This document shows, in pieces, positions 58,330 through 64,000 of a stretch of DNA of 64,000 nt; positions within the stretch are counted from its first letter, which is position 1, and each line of letters starts with the position of its first letter. The notes under the pieces were generated by a model that was not told the origin of the DNA, did no database searches, and saw only the letters and a program-made list of their open reading frames with translations. Source of the DNA: Nocardia sp. NBC_01327 (GTDB taxonomy: Bacteria > Actinomycetota > Actinomycetes > Mycobacteriales > Mycobacteriaceae); assembly GCF_035958815.1 (NCBI RefSeq), contig NZ_CP108383.1, forward strand, positions 7,750,001 through 7,814,000. Direction: 5' to 3'. The position numbers and the translations under genes are program-made.

Positions 58330-58402
58330 TGGAGCTAAGGGGATTCGAACCCCTGACCCCCACACTGCCAGTGTGGTGCGCTACCAGCTGCGCCATAGCC
58401 CC
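58330..58402 (-). tRNA. tRNA-Ala (anticodon GGC), second copy
   Basis: A 73-nt tRNA identical to the one at 31897-31969 except for one anticodon-stem base pair (CCACA/TGTGG instead of CCTCA/TGAGG). The anticodon loop CTGGCAG is unchanged (GGC). The pair change is compensatory, so both fold. CCA is not encoded. Confidence 0.97.
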
Positions 58403-58529
58403 ATGTTCAGTTTTTGTTCGCGAGGCGTGCCCCGCTTGCTTGAAAGAAGTTACACGACCTGCATGGAACAAACCAAATCGCCTGCACAAATGCTGGCGGC
58501 GACGATCTTCGCGGCGTAGGGTCGAACAC

Positions 58530-60602
58530 ATGTTCGATAGCGGAGAGGCGGAGGCGATGGGCGATGCGGAGCTGATCGAAGCGCTGCGACGGGCACACGG
58601 CGCAGCGGCGTTCGCGCAGGCAGCGGAGATCACGGCCATTCGGGAGGTGTATCGCCGTCATCGCGCCGGCAATGCCGAACCCGGGCCGGGCGGGATCCGG
58701 GCCGGCGAGTTCGCCGCCGCCGAAGTGGCGGTCGCGGTGCAGGTTTCCGAGGCGGTGGCGGCGGCGCTCATCGATATCGGGCTGGCGCTGGATTCGCTAC
58801 CGCAGACGCGGCTGGCCTTCGCGGCGGGGCGGATTGATCTCTCGCGGGTGCAGGTCATTACTGAGGCCATGCGCGGGCTCGCGCGTGAGGTGCGAGAAGC
58901 CTTGGAGCCCAAGCTCATCGAGGCCGCCACCCGCTCCGATCCGGGCCGGCTGCGGCAGACGGCGCGGCGCTGGGTGATTCGCCTCGATCCCGAGGGTGAG
59001 CAGCGACGGCGCGAGGCGCGCGAGTCCGACCGCGATGTCCGAATTCGCGCGGTGCACGACGGTATGGCGGTCTTCGACGGTCTGCTACCCGCCGCCGGCG
59101 CCCAGACCGTGGCCATGCGGCTGCGCGAGATGAGTCTGCAAGTGTGCGAAGACGATCCGCGCACCATGCCGCAGCGCCGCGCCGATGCGCTGGTCGCACT
59201 CGCGGACGGCACCGGCCGCCTCCGCTGCGGTTGCACCCACGGCAAAAACTGCCCCCAGGCCGGCGCCCCCGCCTCCCCCCGCCGCCCGCTCATCCAGGTC
59301 GGCATGTCCGCCGAAACCCTCCTCGGCCTCCGCGACGACCCCGCCTTCCTCTCCGGCTTCGGCCCCGTCGACGCCGCCCTAGCCCGCACCCTCGCCGAAC
59401 ACGCCCGCTTCCAAGTAATCCCCGAATACTTCGCCCCCACCACCCCCGCTCCCACCGCCGGCCCAACCCGATCAGCGGCACCCACCCCCACCGACCCGAG
59501 CCAACCGATCACACTCGCCACCAGCGACCAGAGTCGATCCGAGGCGCGCACCCCAGACGATCCGAACCCCTCCGCCACACCCGCGACTCCCCACCCGCGC
59601 CCATCTGCATCACCCACCGCTCGCGGCATCGGCGTCTCCACAACACCCCCAGCCCCTGACTCGAACTCATCGGTGACACCTGCCATCACGGACTCGAGTC
59701 CGTCGGCGGCACACGCCAAAGCAGACACGAATCCTTCGGCGGCCGCTACCGCCGGGGACCAGAGTTCTTCCGCGGCAAGCGCCGACACGGACCCGAATCG
59801 CTCGGCGGCCGGCGGCGGAGACCCGAGTTCATCGGCGGCGTCCTCGACTTCCGACTCGAGTTCCTCGACGGTGACGCGGATCGGGGGGCCGCGCTCGTCG
59901 GGGGCACGGCGGAATCCGACTGCTCCGATGGCGCCGTGGGAACGTTCGGCCGGGCTGTACGAGGTGCCCGCCGATTCGGTTGCGCCCGAGGCGCTTCGCG
60001 CGGCGGCACGCCAGGCAGCGGGTTCCGGTGCGCCAGGCGCTCATCCGGCGGGGTCGAAGCGCAATTCCGCGGCGGCGAAGGTCGAGGTATCGCCGCCGTT
60101 CTCGGCCGCTCCCCCGCGTGAGGTACGCGCCTTCGACGGGCTGTGCCGCTTCCCCGGCTGCACCATGCCGGCCGCCGAAACCCTGCTCTCCCAGTTCGAT
60201 TCGCTGCGGATGCGCCGCGCACCCCAGGCCAGCGCAGCCCCCCGCGCCGTCCTGTGCTCCCACCACCACCGCCTGAAAGCCCTCGCCGACAGCGGAAAAC
60301 AACCCTGGCGCGTCTACCTCGCCGACACCGACCGCATGCGCTGGATCGACCCTTCCGGCGAATCCCACGAAACCATCCGCGAGGGCGCCCGATACCTCTT
60401 CCCCCACACCGATATCGACGCCCCCGCCAAACCACCCCACCGCCCCTACCGCCTCCCCGAAGAACCAACCCCCCTACCCACCCCCGCAACCACCGACATC
60501 GCCTACCCCCTCGAAACCCACGTCCTACTCCACCCCCAGCTCTCCCGCTCCACCCCGGAAAACGACATCCCCACCCTCCCGGCCCGCCCGTCCCCACGGT
60601 GA
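58530..60602 (+). CDS. DUF222/13E12-family protein with degraded HNH site
   Basis: A 690-aa protein. The DUF222 domain (residues 1-250) has the typical LDSLPQTRLAFAAGRIDLSR and RAVHDGMAVFDGLLPAAGA, and the family's Cys cluster RCGCTHGKNCPQ. A low-complexity region (about residues 310-490) of Ser, Ala, Pro and Thr repeats such as NPSAA and SSSAAS follows. The C-terminal HNH part keeps CRFPGC and LCSHHHRLK, but the central Asp-His motif (usually CDxDH) is absent, replaced by AETLLSQFDSL. Nuclease activity is therefore doubtful. The ATG at 58530 has AGGG upstream. 13E12 proteins are a multi-copy family in mycobacteria and nocardiae. It lies 127 bp from the tRNA-Ala. Confidence 0.85.
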   Translation: MFDSGEAEAMGDAELIEALRRAHGAAAFAQAAEITAIREVYRRHRAGNAEPGPGGIRAGEFAAAEVAVAVQVSEAVAAALIDIGLALDSLPQTRLAFAAGRIDLSRVQVITEAMRGLAREVREALEPKLIEAATRSDPGRLRQTARRWVIRLDPEGEQRRREARESDRDVRIRAVHDGMAVFDGLLPAAGAQTVAMRLREMSLQVCEDDPRTMPQRRADALVALADGTGRLRCGCTHGKNCPQAGAPASPRRPLIQVGMSAETLLGLRDDPAFLSGFGPVDAALARTLAEHARFQVIPEYFAPTTPAPTAGPTRSAAPTPTDPSQPITLATSDQSRSEARTPDDPNPSATPATPHPRPSASPTARGIGVSTTPPAPDSNSSVTPAITDSSPSAAHAKADTNPSAAATAGDQSSSAASADTDPNRSAAGGGDPSSSAASSTSDSSSSTVTRIGGPRSSGARRNPTAPMAPWERSAGLYEVPADSVAPEALRAAARQAAGSGAPGAHPAGSKRNSAAAKVEVSPPFSAAPPREVRAFDGLCRFPGCTMPAAETLLSQFDSLRMRRAPQASAAPRAVLCSHHHRLKALADSGKQPWRVYLADTDRMRWIDPSGESHETIREGARYLFPHTDIDAPAKPPHRPYRLPEEPTPLPTPATTDIAYPLETHVLLHPQLSRSTPENDIPTLPARPSPR

Positions 60603-61075
60603 ATCCCACGACCCCCCTGGGCCGGCAAGCCCCAGCCCCAGCCCCCACACCGCAAGGCCTGAGCCACCCATGGCCAGACCTATCAGGACCTCGACGCGAG
60701 CGCGGCCCTACGCCACCCGCAACTCGATGAGCCCCCACCCTTCCCACCCCTGACCACGGACCCGTGCTGCCAGCTCGGTTCCCTGCCCGGGGTGCGGCTC
60801 TCCTGAGGCCCCGATGGGCCGCACCCCACCAATTCCTGCACACCCGATGCCCGGGAGCCGCGACTGGCACGCGACTCCCCCCGGGGTGCGGCCGCCCCGG
60901 CGCCCCCGACAGGCCGCACCCCACCCAATGTCCTTGCGCCCGTGCGATTCCACGAGGCGCTCATCGAGTTGGAGGTCGCCGCTGATGCTCTCCGGCGGGC
61001 CGGTGACTACACCAGCCGGCTGCGCCGCGCAGTCATCGATGGGTGATCGGCGTGGTGGGCGCCCGTATTGACCAA
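60603..61075. other. Gene-poor region after the DUF222 gene
   Basis: About 470 bp without a firmly supported gene. It contains the tandem hairpins at 60789-60922. A 34-codon frame (60942-61046, ending YTSRLRRAVIDG, including ELEVAADALRRAGD) looks like a helical fragment, perhaps the remnant of a small protein, but it has no ribosome site. Confidence 0.5.
60789..60922. repeat. Tandem GGGGTGCGGC hairpins
   Basis: GGGGTGCGGC (60789-60798) pairs with GCCGCACCCC (60818-60827), and the same arms recur at 60883-60892 and 60913-60922. Loop lengths are 19 and 20 nt, and both right arms are followed by ACC(C)AAT. This looks like a duplicated hairpin or REP-like element downstream of the DUF222 gene. 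Confidence 0.7.
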
Positions 61076-61135
61076 ACAGCCCGTGTCCAAGTCGCACACC
61101 CCTTGTCGGGGCTGCGTGGTTTAGACACGGGCTGT
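61076..61135 (-). terminator. Long hairpin after the DsbA-like gene
   Basis: ACAGCCCGTGTC (61076-61087) and GACACGGGCTGT (61124-61135) are exact 12-bp arms, with a small inner CCCC/GGGG stem. On the minus strand it ends in TTTGG, 50 bp beyond the DsbA-like stop. Confidence 0.65.
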
Positions 61136-61186
61136 GGCATTGGTCCGGACGGCAGGTGGCCGAATCAGGTGGGGCGTTGGTCCGGG

Positions 61187-61927
61187 TTACTTGGTGGCGT
61201 TGATGACCCAGTCGGATTTGTTGACGTCGATCTTCTTGTCGTTGACGAAGACCGAGGGGGTGGCTACGCGGTCGCCGGAGGCGGAGGTCAGGGCCTTCAT
61301 GGCGGCTTCGGCGTGGTTGCGGGCGGAGTCGAGGCGGTCGGCGGTGGTGATGCATTTCAGGGTGTCGTCGGTGGCGCCTGCGTCTTTGGCGATGGTGGCG
61401 AGGTCCTGATTGCTGTGGTCGGGGCCGCCCTCCTCGGGCTGCTTGGTGGTGAAGAGGAGGGTGTGGAATTTGGAGTAGACGGGGCCGTCGCCGGCCTGGG
61501 CCACACATTCGTTGGCGGCTACGGCGCGGGTCGAGTAGTCCTTGCTGCGCGAGCGCGAGTCCAGGAAGTTGACGAGGCGGTAGCGCACCGCGAGCTTGCC
61601 CTCGTCGACCTGCTTGGCGATCTCCTGTCCGTAGGTCTTCTCCAGCTGCCCGCAGGCGGGGCACAGCGGATCCTCGTAGACGTCAATGGTTTTGGCGACC
61701 TGGGATTGACCCAGCACGATCGCGCCGTCGGAGTCCATGGCCACCGTCACGGCGGAATTGTGCACCGGGCCGTACCCGTCGTCGCGTACCGCTACGCTGC
61801 CGCTGTCGTTCCACTGATACAGCGCGAAGATGATCAGGGCGACCACCGCCAGCGCCACGCCGGCTAGGGCGTACGTGGTTTTGCTCGATACCGGCCGCGG
61901 GGTGTGTTTCGAAGACGGTGCGCTCAC
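61187..61927 (-). CDS. Membrane-anchored DsbA-like thiol-disulfide protein
   Basis: A 246-aa protein: short cytoplasmic N-terminus, one membrane helix at residues 18-38 (YALAGVALAVVALIIFALYQ), and an external thioredoxin-fold DsbA domain. The active site is CPAC (DPLCPACGQLE). The cis-Pro loop is ATPSVFVN, and two more Cys (NECVA, LKCIT) may form a structural disulfide as in mycobacterial DsbA-like proteins. It should oxidise or isomerise disulfides of exported proteins. The GTG start at 61927 is favoured as it keeps a normal signal-anchor length. Confidence 0.9.
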   Translation of the reverse strand: MSAPSSKHTPRPVSSKTTYALAGVALAVVALIIFALYQWNDSGSVAVRDDGYGPVHNSAVTVAMDSDGAIVLGQSQVAKTIDVYEDPLCPACGQLEKTYGQEIAKQVDEGKLAVRYRLVNFLDSRSRSKDYSTRAVAANECVAQAGDGPVYSKFHTLLFTTKQPEEGGPDHSNQDLATIAKDAGATDDTLKCITTADRLDSARNHAEAAMKALTSASGDRVATPSVFVNDKKIDVNKSDWVINATK

Positions 61928-62010
61928 GCGCAACACTCTGCCGCACCGCCGCCGCACGCGCCCACCCACCCCCGCAACTCATACCGGGTGCGGGCGGACT
62001 GTGGCATTCG

Positions 62011-63225
62011 CTACGCCGGGGCCGGTTCCTTGCGGCGCAACGTTTCCGGCACCACCATCCAGGCCGCCGAGGCCGTGGCGAGAATGACGCCGGTGACCCC
62101 GAGCGCCACCCCGTAGGAAACCTGGTCGGCGAGCGTGCCGATCAGATACGGCCCGAGGAAGGTGCCCAGATCCGCGGACATCTGATACCCCGCGAGCACC
62201 GGCCCGCCCCGCACCCCCGGGCCCACGATATCCGCCACCGCGGCTTGCAGAGCCGGGGAGAACATGCCGGAGCCGATCCCCGCGATACAGGACGCCACCA
62301 GCAACCACGGGAACGTCTGCGCGAGACCCAGTCCCGCGGTCCCGATCGCGCAGATCAGCGTGCCCGCGATCAGGAAGGGCCTGCGGCCCAGCCGATCCGA
62401 CCAGCGCCCCGACAGGAACAGCACCGACGCATTGCCCGCCGCGAAAACGGTCAGGGCAATACCGGCCAGCCCCGCATCCTCCTTCAACACCTCCACCACG
62501 ATGAGCGGCACCAACGCCATTCGCACACCGAATACGGCCGCGCCATTGCCGAAGTTCGACCACAGCGCCGCCCGATACTGCGATTTGGCGAGCGCCTCCC
62601 GGAAGGTCATGACCGCCGTACCGCTCGCGGCCTCCGGCACCGCCAAATGCGAATTCCGCAGCGCCGCATACACGATGAAACTGGCCACCAGCAGCGCACA
62701 GCAGTAGATGATGAACGGCGCCCGCAACCCCAGGAAGGACAGCGCGCCACCGACCAGCGGCCCACTGATCGAGCCGATCAGAAAGCTGGTCGAGTACACC
62801 CCCGACACCCGCCCGCGCTCCAGCGGCGGCGAGATGCGAATCACCAGCGCCAGCGAGGACACCGTGAACATGGTGGACCCGATACCACCGAGCGACCGCA
62901 ATATCAGCAGCTGCCAATAGGTCTGCGCGAAAGCGCAAGCGCCGGTGGAGATGGCCACGATGATCAGACCGGTCAGATACACCGGCCGCTCCCCCAGCCG
63001 CTGCACCAGCCGCCCGCCCAGCGGCGCGAACAGCAACCGCATCAGGGCGAAGGCGCTGACGATGAAGGAGGCCGCCGCGACTCCGACGCCGAAGCTCCGG
63101 GCGAACTGCGGCAGCGCGGGAGCGACGAGTCCGAATCCGATGGCAATGGTGAAGGCCGCCCCCACCAGTACCCAGATCTCCACCGGTAGAGGCTTGAGGC
63201 GCGGGGAGGAGGAGCCGCTACTCAC
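62011..63225 (-). CDS. MFS transporter
   Basis: A 404-aa major facilitator with 12 predicted helices. Loop 2-3 carries the MFS motif A (GGRLVQRLGERPVYLTGL) and loop 8-9 its relative (GRWSDRLGRRPFLIAGTL). The drug:H+ antiporter family is suggested by the helix 5 motif GxxxGPxxGG (GSISGPLVGGALS). The start overlaps the phosphoglucomutase stop by 8 bp, so it is probably co-transcribed with pgm. The substrate is unknown. Confidence 0.9.
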   Translation of the reverse strand: MSSGSSSPRLKPLPVEIWVLVGAAFTIAIGFGLVAPALPQFARSFGVGVAAASFIVSAFALMRLLFAPLGGRLVQRLGERPVYLTGLIIVAISTGACAFAQTYWQLLILRSLGGIGSTMFTVSSLALVIRISPPLERGRVSGVYSTSFLIGSISGPLVGGALSFLGLRAPFIIYCCALLVASFIVYAALRNSHLAVPEAASGTAVMTFREALAKSQYRAALWSNFGNGAAVFGVRMALVPLIVVEVLKEDAGLAGIALTVFAAGNASVLFLSGRWSDRLGRRPFLIAGTLICAIGTAGLGLAQTFPWLLVASCIAGIGSGMFSPALQAAVADIVGPGVRGGPVLAGYQMSADLGTFLGPYLIGTLADQVSYGVALGVTGVILATASAAWMVVPETLRRKEPAPA

Positions 63226-64000
63226 CGGATAGTGCCTGTCCCACCATCTCTTCCGCGGCCGCCTGCACCTGCGCGAGATGCTCCGGCCCCTGGAATGATT
63301 CCGCGTAGATCTTGTACTTGTCCTCGGTGCCGGAGGGCCGCGCCGCGAACCAGGCGTTCTCCGTGGTGACCTTCACCCCGCCCAGCGCCGCGCCATTGCC
63401 GCGCGCGCGGGTCTGGATTCCGGTGATGGGCTCCCCGGCGATCTCGGTCGCAGTGATCATGTCCGGCGTCAACGCCGCCAGCCGCGCCTTCTGTTCCACG
63501 GTGGCCGTGGCGTCGACCCGGTTGTAAGCCGGACTGCCGTAGCGCTTCTCGAGTTCGGAGTAGCGGGTGGACGGACTCTGCCCGGTGACGGCGGTGATCT
63601 CCGCGGCCAGCAGCGAGAGCAGAATGCCGTCTTTGTCGGTGGTCCACACGGTGCCGTCCTGGCGCAGGAACGAGGCGCCCGCGCTCTCCTCACCGCCGAA
63701 TGCCAGGCTGCCGCTGAACAATCCGGGCACGAACCATTTGAACCCGACCGGCACCTCGTAGACATCGCGCCCCAGCACGCTGACCACGCGATCGATCATG
63801 GACGAGGTCACCACCGTCTTGCCGATCTTGGTCAGCGCATCCCAGCCCATCCGATTGGCGATCAGGTACTCGATCGCCACGGCCAGATAGTGGTTCGGAT
63901 TCATCAGGCCCGCATCGGGAGTCACGATCCCGTGCCGGTCGGCATCGGCATCATTGGCCGTGGAAATGTCGTAATCGTCGCGAATCGCGACCAGTGAGGC
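63218..64000 (-). CDS. pgm: Phosphoglucomutase, 3' part (cut by window edge)
   Basis: C-terminal 260 aa of alpha-D-glucose phosphate-specific phosphoglucomutase; the 5' end is right of the window and the frame is open to base 64000. It interconverts glucose 1- and 6-phosphate. Visible parts are the metal-binding loop NDADADRHGIVTPDAGLMNP, the sugar loop LAFGGEESAGASFLRQDG and the phosphate-binding RPSGTEDKYKIYAES. The pattern is that of E. coli Pgm rather than of PMM/PGM enzymes. The MFS gene overlaps its stop. Confidence 0.93.
   Translation of the reverse strand, partial: ASLVAIRDDYDISTANDADADRHGIVTPDAGLMNPNHYLAVAIEYLIANRMGWDALTKIGKTVVTSSMIDRVVSVLGRDVYEVPVGFKWFVPGLFSGSLAFGGEESAGASFLRQDGTVWTTDKDGILLSLLAAEITAVTGQSPSTRYSELEKRYGSPAYNRVDATATVEQKARLAALTPDMITATEIAGEPITGIQTRARGNGAALGGVKVTTENAWFAARPSGTEDKYKIYAESFQGPEHLAQVQAAAEEMVGQALSGE

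Noticed and set aside
31897..58402. A genomic island bounded by tRNA-Ala attachment sites
   Set aside because: Both tRNAs are complete, no integrase or phage gene is present, and many interval genes look like ordinary chromosomal loci.

Overview
This 64 kb window is high-GC actinobacterial chromosome. The best fit is Nocardia or a close relative in the Nocardiaceae. Supporting signs are a conservon-type P450 pair, two GT87 mannosyltransferases, an ECF41 sigma factor, many TetR regulators and acyl-CoA ligases, a 13E12/DUF222 protein, an XRE/DUF397 pair, and frequent GTG/TTG starts with 4-nt coupled overlaps. The genus is an inference from content; no search was run. There is no rRNA, CRISPR array or recognisable insertion sequence.

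Layout. 1-2.1 kb: two tandem P450s (CYP157-like lacking ExxR, then a normal CYP154-like). 2.2-9 kb: pentapeptide protein, D,D-carboxypeptidase, divergent SDR/TetR, beta-lactamase-fold lipoprotein, secreted proteins, an orphan NarI-like protein lacking every haem ligand, and a DUF1460 amidase-like enzyme. 9-16.3 kb: SDR + acyl-AMP ligase + TetR, an ECF41 sigma factor with a likely target gene, an unknown 381-aa protein and a GT87 enzyme. 16.4-23.5 kb: secreted protease, secreted lipase, gamma-glutamyltransferase + monoamine oxidase with divergent TetR, and peptide deformylase. 23.6-28 kb: small secreted proteins, a membrane class III nucleotide cyclase overlapping a Crp-type regulator, and a second GT87.

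28-31 kb: XRE(DUF5753) and convergent DUF397 gene with clear palindromic control sites, then an HxlR regulator divergent from an NmrA-like gene. 31.9-37.5 kb, after tRNA-Ala(GGC): PAP2 phosphatase, then a tight four-gene operon made of a membrane-anchored Ser/Thr kinase, a 48-aa membrane peptide, a zinc-ribbon P-loop GTPase-like protein and a 737-aa protein resembling GTPase-associated protein 1. This is the strongest candidate for a poorly described signalling or conflict system.

37.5-48 kb: stand-alone condensation-domain protein, P450, DUF574-type methyltransferase, a PATAN/roadblock pair, polyprenyl synthase divergent from a MurG paralogue, thioesterase with divergent HxlR, an HPF/RaiA-like protein and a GAF-LuxR regulator. 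48-58 kb: two coupled acyl-CoA ligases, a phosphoribosyltransferase overlapping a small antisense gene, SDR and ABC exporter units each divergent from a TetR gene with well-formed operators, and an alpha/beta hydrolase. 58.3-64 kb: a second tRNA-Ala(GGC), a DUF222 protein with a degraded HNH site, tandem hairpins, a DsbA-like membrane protein, an MFS exporter and the C-terminal part of phosphoglucomutase, cut by the right edge.
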